A DNA stretch of 64,000 nt from Robertmurraya kyonggiensis. GTDB lineage: Bacteria > Bacillota > Bacilli > Bacillales > Cytobacillaceae. Within the stretch, counting starts at the first letter, position 1. Each line of letters opens with the position of its first letter. Positions 53,014 through 63,391 of this stretch are shown here, piece after piece. The position numbers were made by a program, and so were the translations under genes. The notes under the pieces were generated by a model. It saw only the letters and a program-made list of their open reading frames with translations, was not told the DNA's origin and made no database searches. The DNA is taken from contig NZ_SWBM01000006.1 of assembly GCF_005116465.1 (NCBI RefSeq), forward strand, positions 144,993 to 208,992, given 5' to 3'.

Positions 53014-53922
53014 ATGAGTATATGGAGAACGTCTCAAGGAGTTGTCCCGCTTCTTGATGATCCAACTGCGAAAATTGAAATGTTTCGATGGAGTAGGCGT
53101 CCAGACCTTCATCTTGATGTTATTCAGCATCGGGTACAGACAGGTCAGATATCACAACTTGACCTTGATATTGCCGTAACATTGGCAAACGCAAAACTTC
53201 TAACTGAAAAGCAACTCCGCTTTTTATATAGTAAAGCGATGATTGGCCATAAGTTAGGAACGAGATTGCGAGTGTTACAGCAAAATGGTTGGTTGGAAGG
53301 ATGGAAGATTAAGAGTGACTTTCACGATACGGAGTACGTATGGTCGATTGGGATTGCAGCGAAAAACTTTTTAAGTTTTTGCTTAGGTATTACTGAAGTA
53401 CCTAATCCAATGCATATGGCTTCTGCGATTAAGGAACAGCTTTTTTATCCAACGCTTAATGAAATTAGAATTCAATTATTGATTAAGGGACTTGTTCAGA
53501 AAGAGAAGTTTGCGTTTCATCCATTCCTATCAAATGAAATTGAACCGCCTCACGCGGTATTCCAATTAGATACACCAGCGGGGAAGATGGACTTTATCGT
53601 AGAACGATTAACACAAGGTCAAAACCCTTTACGCTTTATGAAAAAGAAACAATCTTATTACCGTAAGTATATAGCTCAACATGGATCATTACCGAAAGTG
53701 TTTAATGATTCCGTTCAGAGTGTAGTCGTATGGAGTATTTCCACTGAGGAAGGTATTGATCAACTTGTTTCATCTTATCCGAAATATGAACAAGAGTTTA
53801 TGCAATTGTTCTTGGTGGATGAGTTACTTGATAATCTACGTCATGCGTGGAGAGTTGCTAAACCAATTGAGGAGTATAAGGCGGAGATTCAAAAGTTTGA
53901 TATGGACTTTATAAAAGAGTAA
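53014..53922 (+). CDS. Winged-helix protein related to replication-relaxation proteins
   Basis: 302 residues. An N-terminal winged helix (about 48-95: LLTEKQLRFLYSKAMIGHKL then GTRLRVLQQNGWLEGW) resembles that of the replication-relaxation protein at 29144, but the rest is diverged and shorter. It is coupled to the S1 gene with a 6-bp gap and has a weak ribosome binding site, so translation probably depends on read-over. Confidence 0.6.
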   Translation: MSIWRTSQGVVPLLDDPTAKIEMFRWSRRPDLHLDVIQHRVQTGQISQLDLDIAVTLANAKLLTEKQLRFLYSKAMIGHKLGTRLRVLQQNGWLEGWKIKSDFHDTEYVWSIGIAAKNFLSFCLGITEVPNPMHMASAIKEQLFYPTLNEIRIQLLIKGLVQKEKFAFHPFLSNEIEPPHAVFQLDTPAGKMDFIVERLTQGQNPLRFMKKKQSYYRKYIAQHGSLPKVFNDSVQSVVVWSISTEEGIDQLVSSYPKYEQEFMQLFLVDELLDNLRHAWRVAKPIEEYKAEIQKFDMDFIKE

Positions 53923-54090
53923 TTCCAGGAAGAGTAAAGGTAAGGTATATGTTTTTAAAAGATTGAGAGTTCATAAGAAGGAAAATCGGACTCTCTTACG
54001 CTTGAAAAATTTGTAAATTTCCCTCTGAATTTGACCGAATTACCTTGATAGTTACAAGGAAAACAAGTATAATTAAAGTAGGTGGTAGTC

Positions 54091-54579
54091 ATGACTACCG
54101 ATTCGATAATATATCTTCTTTTCATTTATTTAGTTGTGAATATATGGACAGATATACGAACATTGAAAACAAAGAATGTGTGGCATCTAGTTTTTGGGTT
54201 ATTGATTCTTATAGTTGGTATCTTTAACGATATGGCAACGTTTATGTTGGTAGCTCTTATTATCATCTTATTAGTAGGAATCTTACTAATGAATATACCG
54301 AATGTTCAACTAGGAGCAGGAGATATAAAAATGTTAATGGTGTTATCTATGTATTTGCAATTTATGAAACCAACAGTTGCCCCGTTCTTGATAGTTCTTA
54401 TATTAGTAAGTGTGTATATGACACTTTCGTTCTTGATTCATACAATACTTCTTCTTATAAAGAAGAGGGTGAAAAGAGAAATATCGTTTTTATCTTACAG
54501 GGTTACGAAAAAAATGATTATCACTCCTGAAGCGATACCGATATCTCTTTCAGTATTTGTAGCAATTTTATTTACATAG
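54091..54579 (+). CDS. Prepilin peptidase (TadV/CpaA type, A24 family)
   Basis: The start is ATG 54091 after aggtgg. 162 residues, five or six transmembrane helices. The two catalytic Asp are visible: D21 in TDIRT and D78 in GAGDIKML, the GxGD motif of A24 aspartic peptidases. It lacks the methyltransferase domain of PilD, as in TadV. It would process the Flp-like prepilin near 63.4 kb. First gene of the Tad region; a 168-bp gap with a weak hairpin precedes it. Confidence 0.9.
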   Translation: MTTDSIIYLLFIYLVVNIWTDIRTLKTKNVWHLVFGLLILIVGIFNDMATFMLVALIIILLVGILLMNIPNVQLGAGDIKMLMVLSMYLQFMKPTVAPFLIVLILVSVYMTLSFLIHTILLLIKKRVKREISFLSYRVTKKMIITPEAIPISLSVFVAILFT

Positions 54580-54591
54580 GGGGAAATACAA

Positions 54592-55401
54592 ATGAAGCTT
54601 TCTAGTAAAATCGTAAAATTTATAACAGCGGCAACATTCACCTTTGGTGTTATTGCATTGCCAACAGTTGCGGATGCGAATCACGATCCAACTCATGGAG
54701 AATGTTCAATGACTATCGTTTCTGATCAACATGTACCTGGTAGTCCAGCACAAGCTAGTGGTGCTTGTAACGGTTTAGTAACTGGATTCTATGCACAAAC
54801 AACAGGACAATTTAATATTAGTGGTTTAGTTAGTGGTATCGTTTCTAATGGGCAACAATATACGATTTATCCACCGAGTGGTGAATTTATTTCGCTAACT
54901 CTAACGGTTAATACAGTGAAGAAAGATGCGCCGAAACCAGCTCCAACACCGAAGCCTGAACAATCAAAGCCAGTGGAAACTAAGCCTACACCATCAAAGC
55001 CAGTAGAAACTAAGCCTGCACCATCGCAGACTACACCGGCACCTTCTACAAAGCCTGCTGATTCAAAACAGTCTACAACGATTCCAAAGAAAAGCAATAC
55101 AGGAAAAAATGATTCTTCTTCTGTGGCGGTAGTTGATAAACAAACGACGCAAGAAAAAGAGGAGCCTAAGGTTGAAGAAAACAAGGCTGAGTCAAATACT
55201 GAATTAAGTTCAGAGGAAGTAAAAAAAGAAGAGACACAAGAAAAACAAAATAAAGAAAAAGAGCAACCAAAAAAGGAAATAAAATCTCAAAAGGGTGAAA
55301 AGAGTTCTAATGTAATTTGGCATGTAATTTCTGTCATTCTAATTGTATTGATTGTAGGAGCTCTTGCTTATTGGAGGTTTTTAAGAAGAAAGAAGGTTTA
55401 G
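54592..55401 (+). CDS. Secreted/anchored protein with Pro-rich stalk
   Basis: 269 residues: signal peptide (about 1-28, ADANHD), a small domain with two Cys (CSMTIVS, SGACNG), a Pro/Lys repeat stalk (PKPEQSKPVETKPTPSKP type), an acidic Lys/Glu stretch, and a C-terminal transmembrane helix followed by RRKK. A surface protein of the pilus operon; no family recognised. Confidence 0.65.
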   Translation: MKLSSKIVKFITAATFTFGVIALPTVADANHDPTHGECSMTIVSDQHVPGSPAQASGACNGLVTGFYAQTTGQFNISGLVSGIVSNGQQYTIYPPSGEFISLTLTVNTVKKDAPKPAPTPKPEQSKPVETKPTPSKPVETKPAPSQTTPAPSTKPADSKQSTTIPKKSNTGKNDSSSVAVVDKQTTQEKEEPKVEENKAESNTELSSEEVKKEETQEKQNKEKEQPKKEIKSQKGEKSSNVIWHVISVILIVLIVGALAYWRFLRRKKV

Positions 55402-55403
55402 GT

Positions 55404-57950
55404 GTGAAAAGAGCAGTCATTTCTTGGTTAGGTCTAATTGTAGTCCTAACCAGTATTTTTTCACTTAATACAGATGAAGTTTACGCAGCCTACTCACCCA
55501 ATAATGTTGAGTCTAATGTCCAGTCGAATTGGTCAAGTAAATTTGGTAATAAGTTACAGGAACAGAGAACAGGTCAAAAATTGGTATACGATGTGTATCA
55601 TAATAAGTTTACACGGGGCGGTTTTAGTATTGCTTCTCGAAATTTTGGGAATGGACAACAAGGATATGCTAATTTTCAAGGTTGGGCTGTTCTTCAAGGT
55701 TATAAACGTCATACGAGTAGTAACAATGCAACCTATATAGTTGCTCGTAAAGTAATTGGAACGAGTGGATTAGGCACAGTAAAAATATACAGAGCTGATT
55801 CATATGGGAATTTGTCAGCGTCAGAAGACCTTGAATATAACAATCTTGGTAGTGGTATTTATAATGAATGTCCCGCTGATGCTGTTAAAAAGGACAATCA
55901 ATTAGATTGTAATATGCGATATGACGATGTGGGCTTTAACGCATATTTGCCAGTAAATGAATTATTCCCTAATCCTAATGAGTCCGCTTCATGGGTATTA
56001 TTCTTGGTTAAAAGAGTTGATAATCAAATTGTTTGGACTCCTTTAATTTTACCATTCCAATTCGATAATTCCCAATATTCGAAAGGATATATATCGCTCG
56101 ATAGTGGAATTGATCCTTCTTGGCTAAAAATGATTGCTGATAGTGTAATTCGTAGATTGTATCCCCGACAACCAGTGGATACAATTGCTACCAAGTATTT
56201 TACTCCGTATCAGTTATATAGGTCTTTGACGGTTGATGAAAGTGAAACGGCTATATGGTATGGTGTACAAACTCCTGAGGATGGTAATGAAACAAGGTGG
56301 GGAAATACGGCATACTTTGATTTTACAGGAAAACAAGCCTTGCTTTCCTATAGAAGTAATTACCGACCACCAGCTAATAGTTCTTGCCCCGCTCCTGTTC
56401 TACCAGCTGATAGATATTCATATCAAGTTGATTTAGAAGTGACAAGAATTGATGGTAAAACAGTGGATAAAGGAGCACAAACCCAAACAAAGGTTGATGT
56501 AAGAAGAAATAGTTTTACAAATGAAAGACAGAAAGCAAGACAAGCTATTCAAAACGATATCAATACACGTTCTACCAAAAAAAATACCCTTATTTCTCAA
56601 TTAGCAACGATGAGAAATCAAGAAACGCAAATTACTAAGGATTTAGAAAACGCACAGAATAATCATGACTTTGAAAGTGCTAATACGTTATTGAATGCGC
56701 TAACTGCTAAGAGACAGGAAATTGCCAATACAGAATGTCATATAAATACTCTCCAAACTGAGATTGATCATTACCAACGTGAATTAGACAGATTGAGTTC
56801 TCTTGAAGGAGTAAATTCAGATTTATCTACTACTGTTAATTTGAAGTTTGGTAATAAAGTGAAAGGGACTCAATCGGTTGTATTGTCTGAAGGACAATCA
56901 CAATCTTTAACTTTTGATTGGATTTTGACAGATAGCGGAAATGTTGAGGCAGACATTAATCCAAATCGAACTCCATTTCATAATAAATCAGAGGTTACTT
57001 TCAGTAACAACGTAAGAGCAACACCTATTTATGTGAATTCGAAATATACACCTAATGCTTGTGCTCGTCCTGGGGAGAGTTCGTCAGCAGAAGGGATTGT
57101 AAGGACGGTTAATTCCAAAGAATCAGGGCAACAAATTTTTAGAGAATATGTTACTACCGATCTTATAATTCCCGATGAACATTTAAAGAGAAGGGCTGGC
57201 TTTGGTTTTGATTATACAATTTTGACACACTACATAAATCAAGACAGTGTATCGAATGGGCAGGGGCCGAGTAAAGTAGTAAGCTACATGCCTGATTTGG
57301 TGAATTACATGCCATATACAAAAAAAACATGGTCGAGTACAACGAATAATTTGAAACTAACGGGATATGAGGTGCCGATTGAAACGACCTCTACTAGCGG
57401 AAATACGAAGGATAGTTGGAAGACATGGAAGCAGCCGCAAAAGTATGTGGAAGAATTTAGTGGAAATGTATTCACTTCCCTTAGTCATCCTAAGCGAAAT
57501 TCAAATGAAACGATATTAGACGGGGGACGCAAGTGGTATTTAAGTTTTGAACAGCCTGATGGTGATTACATTTTTAATTCACTGGTACCGAATGTGGGAG
57601 TGAATAAAATGAACACTTGTGTACAAGGAGTAATTGATGTAGAAGGTTCGATTGTCGGAGATCCGAACGGAAATGATGATTTTATAAAGCGTTCAGTTTC
57701 ACCGGAAAATCCTTTCCCACAGGGAACAGGATGGAATTGGTTGAATCAAACTACTAAAATAACGAGTTTAGCAGATTGGTATAACAATTGGATAAGTGAT
57801 CCAAAACAAGTAAGTGTAAACAACTATTTTAAAACGTTTTATCTAAGTCCTGAAAAGTTAGAGGAGATTCGTCAATTTAGTAAGGAACGAGATTATAAAA
57901 TTATCCTTGGAGATTCATTATTCAAATCTGTACAAATACCAAGTAAGTAA
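55404..57950 (+). CDS. Large secreted protein with coiled coil, unknown function
   Basis: The start is GTG 55404 ((V)KRAVISWLGLIVV); the longer frame runs back into the previous gene. 848 residues, with a signal peptide ending YAAY (about 31), several beta-rich regions, and a coiled coil at about 370-470 (KKNTLISQLATMRNQETQIT). No anchor is visible. It sits in the Tad operon and could be an adhesin or tip protein of the pilus. Confidence 0.6.
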   Translation: MKRAVISWLGLIVVLTSIFSLNTDEVYAAYSPNNVESNVQSNWSSKFGNKLQEQRTGQKLVYDVYHNKFTRGGFSIASRNFGNGQQGYANFQGWAVLQGYKRHTSSNNATYIVARKVIGTSGLGTVKIYRADSYGNLSASEDLEYNNLGSGIYNECPADAVKKDNQLDCNMRYDDVGFNAYLPVNELFPNPNESASWVLFLVKRVDNQIVWTPLILPFQFDNSQYSKGYISLDSGIDPSWLKMIADSVIRRLYPRQPVDTIATKYFTPYQLYRSLTVDESETAIWYGVQTPEDGNETRWGNTAYFDFTGKQALLSYRSNYRPPANSSCPAPVLPADRYSYQVDLEVTRIDGKTVDKGAQTQTKVDVRRNSFTNERQKARQAIQNDINTRSTKKNTLISQLATMRNQETQITKDLENAQNNHDFESANTLLNALTAKRQEIANTECHINTLQTEIDHYQRELDRLSSLEGVNSDLSTTVNLKFGNKVKGTQSVVLSEGQSQSLTFDWILTDSGNVEADINPNRTPFHNKSEVTFSNNVRATPIYVNSKYTPNACARPGESSSAEGIVRTVNSKESGQQIFREYVTTDLIIPDEHLKRRAGFGFDYTILTHYINQDSVSNGQGPSKVVSYMPDLVNYMPYTKKTWSSTTNNLKLTGYEVPIETTSTSGNTKDSWKTWKQPQKYVEEFSGNVFTSLSHPKRNSNETILDGGRKWYLSFEQPDGDYIFNSLVPNVGVNKMNTCVQGVIDVEGSIVGDPNGNDDFIKRSVSPENPFPQGTGWNWLNQTTKITSLADWYNNWISDPKQVSVNNYFKTFYLSPEKLEEIRQFSKERDYKIILGDSLFKSVQIPSK

Positions 57951-57962
57951 AGAGGTGAAAGA

Positions 57963-58403
57963 ATGTCAAAGCTTACATTAGGTGCATTCTTTTTCCTGGT
58001 GTTATTGTTCTTCGCTATTTTCACATCATCATTTGAATATATCAGTATTGCAGATAGCGATAATGAAACAAGCGTGGAAAATGCTACAAGAAATGCAATG
58101 ACTCAGGCCATCAATTTAGGGAATGCAAGAGTGAATGAAGAAATTACAATCAATGAAGATATTGCTGTTGAAGCAATCGTAAGACAGTATGCAGACAGCT
58201 CAGATTTTTTTGAAGGAGAGCGTTACGTGAATATTTATCGAATATCTGAACGAGCTCCAATGATTGCGGTAGATTCATATACGGTTATTAATACTCCTTT
58301 TAATGATATGGCTTCAAGAATTACTAAAAAGCAAGCCCCTAATGAATCCATTACAAGAAGTAGAGAAATTGTCATTTATGAATCGAAAGCATTAACAAAA
58401 TAA
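57963..58403 (+). CDS. TadE-like minor pilin/pseudopilin
   Basis: 146 residues: an N-terminal hydrophobic helix (about 3-22) followed by an extracellular domain rich in Asn, Thr and Ala. The layout matches TadE/TadF minor pilins, but the processing Gly is not obvious. It sits between the large secreted protein and the CpaB-like gene. Confidence 0.6.
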   Translation: MSKLTLGAFFFLVLLFFAIFTSSFEYISIADSDNETSVENATRNAMTQAINLGNARVNEEITINEDIAVEAIVRQYADSSDFFEGERYVNIYRISERAPMIAVDSYTVINTPFNDMASRITKKQAPNESITRSREIVIYESKALTK

Positions 58404-58416
58404 TACGGAGGCTAAT

Positions 58417-59220
58417 ATGAAGAAAACTTTATGGAGAAAACGATTGGTATCAATGTTAATGGTTGCAGCTTTAATCGTCTCGATATTGGTTTATACAAAT
58501 TTCACGATAAAAGCTGAAATCAATGAAGCGAATGTTGTTGTGACAAAAGTTGATATTCCACCAAGAACTGAAATTACAAAAGAAATGTTAGAAGTAATTA
58601 CAGTTCCGACACAAGGAATACCGACGAATGCTGTAAGGAATATGAAAGATGTTGTAGGAAAGTGGACGGTAGCGGGGTATGGAACCCCAGCTAATAGTTT
58701 TATTTACGACAATAAGATTATTCCAAAAAGTGAAATGCCCGACGCTGGGGTCCTTTCACTAAAAGAAAATGAAGTTGCGTTTCCATTACTTGTTGATTTA
58801 GAAACGAGTTTAGGTAACAGCATTATTCCGAATTCGGAAGTTGATTTATATTTCCGTTCGCTCATTGAAACGGGAAGTCAGTCTAAAAAAGCGGTGTATG
58901 GAAAATTGGCGTCGCAAGTTCGAGTGTTATCGGTAAAGGACGCTGATGCTTCTAACGTTTTTGATCCAGAGGGTTACCAAAAAGGTGTAATCCAGGAGAA
59001 TACAAATGAAAAGAAGAATGCCCTTGCTAAAATTTATATTTTTGCAATTCCTGTAGAGTTAAACGAATTAGTAAATAAGGCAAAGCTCTTGGGTGATGTA
59101 GTACCGATTGCGACAGGACAAGCAAATAATGAAGAAGTAACAGAGCAAAGTGATGTTATGACATTTATTAATGAATCGTCCTTTGAAAAAGAAACCAATC
59201 AAAATGAAGGTGAAGAATAA
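58417..59220 (+). CDS. CpaB/RcpC-like pilus assembly protein (SAF domain)
   Basis: 267 residues: a single N-terminal transmembrane helix (about 10-28) and an SAF domain beginning ANVVVTKVDIPPRTEITKEM (about 38-100). CpaB forms part of the Flp/Tad assembly channel. Overlaps the next gene by 1 bp (TAATG). Confidence 0.85.
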   Translation: MKKTLWRKRLVSMLMVAALIVSILVYTNFTIKAEINEANVVVTKVDIPPRTEITKEMLEVITVPTQGIPTNAVRNMKDVVGKWTVAGYGTPANSFIYDNKIIPKSEMPDAGVLSLKENEVAFPLLVDLETSLGNSIIPNSEVDLYFRSLIETGSQSKKAVYGKLASQVRVLSVKDADASNVFDPEGYQKGVIQENTNEKKNALAKIYIFAIPVELNELVNKAKLLGDVVPIATGQANNEEVTEQSDVMTFINESSFEKETNQNEGEE

Positions 59221-60071
59221 TGGCTGAAATTTTAAGTTTTTACTCAGTAGCTCATTCACAAGGAAAACGAACATTGTCATTAGGGTTTGCTGAATTGCTC
59301 GCCATGAATGAACATAAGGTGTTGTACGTTGAATTAGATTATAAAAAGCCTTCAGTTGCGATTTCTACTCAAATTACAGACGTAACAAGAAATGCGCGTG
59401 AATTCTTTCAAGATACAATTCTTAAACGTTCATTTGACTTAGAGCCATACATTTTGACGAAAGAGATTCTCCTAAGTAGTGAGAATCGAGACTTAAGAAG
59501 AGTGTATGCCGAATTACCGGATAAATTAGACTATCTAACGCTTCCGATGAATTTCCAAGAAAGTAGTTTTCCCTCCCTAATAAATGAAGGGGAAGACAAT
59601 GAAAAGGAAGCCCAAGAGTATATTGATAAGTTTTTGTACAGTTTGAAAACAACCAAATATACGTATATTATTTTGAATCTACCGATAGAACTTCATTCTA
59701 TCTTTGGATTCGAAGTTATTGCAAACAGTGAACAAATTATCAATGTTGTTACACCGAATGCTACAAGATTATTTGAAAATAAGAACGCATATAAGTTCCT
59801 TTCTCCTAACATTTCACACTTAGAAGATAAATGGTCAACGATTTTAAATATGACAAGCCCAGAGTTAACCCCGAATGAGTATTTCCAGCTGATAAGTGAA
59901 GAAGCCATTTTAGTGCCTTATGATCCGGCGAGACAACAATCTGAATTTGCTCTTCAGTTAAGCTCCGTAGAAATTCGTGAACGTTTAGAGAAGTTAGCTG
60001 CTAGATTGAATATTCCGTTTGAATCAGCTATACCGAAAAAGCGCAGTGGTTTCTTTGGAAGGATGGGGTAA
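59220..60071 (+). CDS. TadZ/CpaE-like protein
   Basis: 283 residues. A ParA/MinD-like fold is suggested by FYSVAHSQGKRTLSLGFAEL and VLYVELDYKKPSVA, but the Walker A is degenerate (HSQGKRT without GKGG/GGVGKT). TadZ proteins position the Tad machinery at the membrane. No receiver domain is present, unlike CpaE. Fits between CpaB and CpaF as in other tad operons. Confidence 0.75.
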   Translation: MAEILSFYSVAHSQGKRTLSLGFAELLAMNEHKVLYVELDYKKPSVAISTQITDVTRNAREFFQDTILKRSFDLEPYILTKEILLSSENRDLRRVYAELPDKLDYLTLPMNFQESSFPSLINEGEDNEKEAQEYIDKFLYSLKTTKYTYIILNLPIELHSIFGFEVIANSEQIINVVTPNATRLFENKNAYKFLSPNISHLEDKWSTILNMTSPELTPNEYFQLISEEAILVPYDPARQQSEFALQLSSVEIRERLEKLAARLNIPFESAIPKKRSGFFGRMG

Positions 60072-60076
60072 ATCCT

Positions 60077-61477
60077 ATGAAAAACAGCATTCGATATGAT
60101 GGGTTGGTAACAGAGGAGCGAAACGTTATCAACCTGGAAAGGTTGTTATTCCAAAAGGTTCAACAAAACCAATTAAAACCTAAAATTAAAATGTCCAATA
60201 GCATTAACCAACAAATTACAGACCATATCAAAGAATATCTTTCACAAGAACAATACCGTGAATTACTAAGAGATTCCTTTGGTAATCGAAGAAAACAAGG
60301 GCAATTAAGAGAAGTTATTTATAGTTATGTTTCAAGTAAAGGTTTTTTAACTGATTATTCGACTCTTATTACTGAATATTCATTAGACCAAGTTACGGAC
60401 TATCTTGTTGAAAAAATAGCAGGATTGGACGTATTGCAACCACTAACTGAATTAGATACCATTACGGACATTCAATGTATCGGGTGGGACAATATTTGGG
60501 TGGATGATATTTATAAAGGGCAGTATAAGACTAATTTTACGTTTGATAGTGAACAAGATTACTTAGATCTATGTAATAGATTTGCGTTTGCTTCTGGAAA
60601 ACCTTATTCAATGGCAAAGCCTTCAGTAGATGCACAATTTCCATATATGCGTGTAAATATAGTAGGTCAAGATTTGGATACTAAAACGAGTATGAGTATT
60701 CGTATCATTTCAAAGAAATTGCGTCTATCTGAGGATTACATGATTAAATCCGGCTATGCCAATAAATCAATGATAGAGTTTTTGAAAGCAACATTTGCTT
60801 TTGAAAGCCATCTAATAAGTGGGGCAACTGGAACGGGAAAAACGGAGTTGTTACGTTACTTTTCTAAGTATACACGTGGAAATTCTAATATCATCATGAT
60901 TGAAGATGTACCCGAAACTTATTTAGATGAACTGTACCCTGATAAGCCTATCAAAATGTGGAAGAATCGTGAAGCATCTGATGATGAAAAAAGAACATTT
61001 GGTTATAGATATCATATTCGAAATGCTATGAGACAAAATCCAATCTATATCATGTTGCAAGAGTCTCGTGGTGAGGAATCTTTTGATGTAATGAAGGCCG
61101 CTACAACAGGTCACATTGTTGATACTACTGTTCACTCTGATTCCACAGCTGACGCAATATTACGTTTTATTGATTTGTGTCAAGAAGCCTATAATCATCC
61201 TGCAGAATATTACGGAAGAAGGATTATAAGAGGTTTTGGTATTGGTGTTCACGTGAAAAGGTACGGGACAGTTCGTAGAATAAGTCAAATTACTGAATAT
61301 GTGGATTATGTAGATGGAAACATCATAGAAAATGTTCTATTTCAATTTGATGAGCTTTCACAGGTCCATATTCAAGTAGACAAAATGTCTCCAAAATTAT
61401 GGAATAAGATACGTGATTCGTATAAGGACTTTGAAGAACTTCAGCATTTGGCACCAGCTGAATCTTTATTAAGGTAG
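60077..61477 (+). CDS. TadA/CpaF secretion ATPase
   Basis: 466 residues. Walker A GATGTGKTE is near 253. Asp/Glu-box and Walker B regions are seen around MIEDVPETY and IMLQESRGEE, and the His box in ATTGHIVDTTVHSD. This is the motor of the Flp pilus. Length is standard. Five bp after TadZ. Confidence 0.93.
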   Translation: MKNSIRYDGLVTEERNVINLERLLFQKVQQNQLKPKIKMSNSINQQITDHIKEYLSQEQYRELLRDSFGNRRKQGQLREVIYSYVSSKGFLTDYSTLITEYSLDQVTDYLVEKIAGLDVLQPLTELDTITDIQCIGWDNIWVDDIYKGQYKTNFTFDSEQDYLDLCNRFAFASGKPYSMAKPSVDAQFPYMRVNIVGQDLDTKTSMSIRIISKKLRLSEDYMIKSGYANKSMIEFLKATFAFESHLISGATGTGKTELLRYFSKYTRGNSNIIMIEDVPETYLDELYPDKPIKMWKNREASDDEKRTFGYRYHIRNAMRQNPIYIMLQESRGEESFDVMKAATTGHIVDTTVHSDSTADAILRFIDLCQEAYNHPAEYYGRRIIRGFGIGVHVKRYGTVRRISQITEYVDYVDGNIIENVLFQFDELSQVHIQVDKMSPKLWNKIRDSYKDFEELQHLAPAESLLR

Positions 61478-61487
61478 GTGATTGCTT

Positions 61488-62450
61488 GTGTCACAGGTCA
61501 TTCCGATTATTGGTTTAATTGCCATTGGGGTGTTAGCGTATTTAGCGATTATGCAATTATCGCAAGTTTCTTTTTCAAGAAGGCGAAAAAGACTGTCCAG
61601 TATTCTACGTGTTGAAGATGAAGGAACATCAAATTTTCTTCTGGAATGGTTAGAGAAATCGAGAATTAGAGAATATGTTAGTCCCTCTTACATTATTGAA
61701 GAAGCGAAGTTGCATGGAGTAAATATGACAAAGCAATCGTTTATCTCAACATTCGTTGTAGGTACAGGATTGGGAGCAATCATTATATTAGTTTATTTCC
61801 AACCGTTGCTTTTTCTTATGCCATTGGCAGCAGGTGGGGGCGTTATTGCAACTAATATACGCTTGCATAAAATAAAAAAAGAGTATGTTCAAGAGTTAGA
61901 TTCTAAATTGGCCATTTATATGTCCGCTCTAACTACCTCGATTGGCACGTTCAATAATATTAAGGACGCTCTTCAATCCATTTTACCTTCATTGGAATAT
62001 CCAATTAGAAATGATGTAGAAGAGGCTATTCTTAAATTGCAAGATGGTAAGAATGTAAAACAGGCATTTGAGAATATGAATAAACGTTATAAACATAAAC
62101 ACGTTAGATTATTTCATGACCAATTAGCAGTAGTAATGGAGAATGGTGCATCTGATAACAGTACCCTTCGTTCAGTTGCCATTAAGATGAAAGATAAAGA
62201 AAAATATCGTCGTCGTCTTCAGACAGCTCATAGACAAAATTACAAGATATGGCGTACCTTTGTTATTTTGATTTTGTCAGCACCTTTTCTTTTTATCTTC
62301 GTATCAATGGACAACTATAAACTAGTCATGAATCATATTGCATCAAGTATTGTATTTGCTATTACGTTTCTCTTAATTTTTGTTACATACAGACAACTAG
62401 AGAAATTGGAAATCTATGATCCAACTTCAGATGAACGAGTTGAGGTTTAG
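61488..62450 (+). CDS. TadB-like pilus inner membrane protein
   Basis: Likely start GTG 61488, six bases after aggtga; TTG 61482 overlaps the site. 320 residues, with N-terminal, middle (about 75-115) and C-terminal (about 260-305) transmembrane helices around a GspF-like domain (YVQELDSKLAIYMSALTTSI). It forms the platform with TadC. Confidence 0.85.
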   Translation: MSQVIPIIGLIAIGVLAYLAIMQLSQVSFSRRRKRLSSILRVEDEGTSNFLLEWLEKSRIREYVSPSYIIEEAKLHGVNMTKQSFISTFVVGTGLGAIIILVYFQPLLFLMPLAAGGGVIATNIRLHKIKKEYVQELDSKLAIYMSALTTSIGTFNNIKDALQSILPSLEYPIRNDVEEAILKLQDGKNVKQAFENMNKRYKHKHVRLFHDQLAVVMENGASDNSTLRSVAIKMKDKEKYRRRLQTAHRQNYKIWRTFVILILSAPFLFIFVSMDNYKLVMNHIASSIVFAITFLLIFVTYRQLEKLEIYDPTSDERVEV

Positions 62451-62468
62451 AGGAAAGGGGGAAGAAAA

Positions 62469-63356
62469 ATGGGTATCTTTATTTATTTCACCCAAGGTGT
62501 ACAAGTTCTCTTTCTACTCTCCATCGTCATTCTTGCTTATAAGACCATTCTTCTTATTATGGAAACCCGAACATCCAAGCGTTATGTTTTAAAAGGCTTT
62601 CTTAAAGAGGAGAAGGTACAAGTAAATAAAGGGGTCAGGGAACAAATTACATTCTTAGAAAGAATGACTTCCCTTACCAAGTATAAGGAGCATTTAGAAG
62701 GTGAATTGGCAGACGCTAGACTGGATGTAACAGTTACCAGGTTTATTGTAAGGAGATTTATACTTACCCTTTTAATGGTGGGTGCTGCTCTAGTTCTGTA
62801 CAAGGTAAGTGATATGAATTTATATCTTTATTTAGCGATTCCGCTCGGAGTCCTTGCATATATCTTGCCAAAACGTAATTTAAAAAAACATAAATTACAT
62901 TTTGAAAGACAAATGAAAATTGAGTTGCCTGAGTATCTATCGGCATTTGCGGTATTACTACAAAGTTACAATGCGTTTGATGCTACAAGAAGATCAGTGG
63001 AATACGCAGGTCCTTTATTACGGCCATTTGTCGATCACATGGTGACACAGATAGAGCTTTATCCATCTAGTCACAAACCGTATCAAGACTTTGCTGAAAC
63101 AATAGGTATACGTGAAGCGAAGGAATTTGTTGTAGCGTTACAACAGATTATGAAAGTGGATGCCGCTGCAGGGAATCAAATTATTAGTTCGCAAATTAAA
63201 ATTATGGACGATCTTCAAGAAGAGGCTTATAACGAAATGATAGAAGTTCGTCCAGATGAAGTTCAAAACTATATAACACCTATGCTCTTTCCGATGGTGG
63301 CGATTATCTTGACATTCTTATTTGTCATGATTAGCGATGCGTTTTCAAAAATTTAA
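62469..63356 (+). CDS. TadC-like pilus inner membrane protein
   Basis: 295 residues, GspF/TadC fold with MKIELPEYLSAFAVLLQS and four hydrophobic segments (about 5-28, 96-114, 117-135, 270-290). Partner of TadB. ATG after gaaagggggaag. Confidence 0.85.
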   Translation: MGIFIYFTQGVQVLFLLSIVILAYKTILLIMETRTSKRYVLKGFLKEEKVQVNKGVREQITFLERMTSLTKYKEHLEGELADARLDVTVTRFIVRRFILTLLMVGAALVLYKVSDMNLYLYLAIPLGVLAYILPKRNLKKHKLHFERQMKIELPEYLSAFAVLLQSYNAFDATRRSVEYAGPLLRPFVDHMVTQIELYPSSHKPYQDFAETIGIREAKEFVVALQQIMKVDAAAGNQIISSQIKIMDDLQEEAYNEMIEVRPDEVQNYITPMLFPMVAIILTFLFVMISDAFSKI

Positions 63357-63391
63357 ATATAAAATCAAACAAAAAATTGGAGGAAATGAAA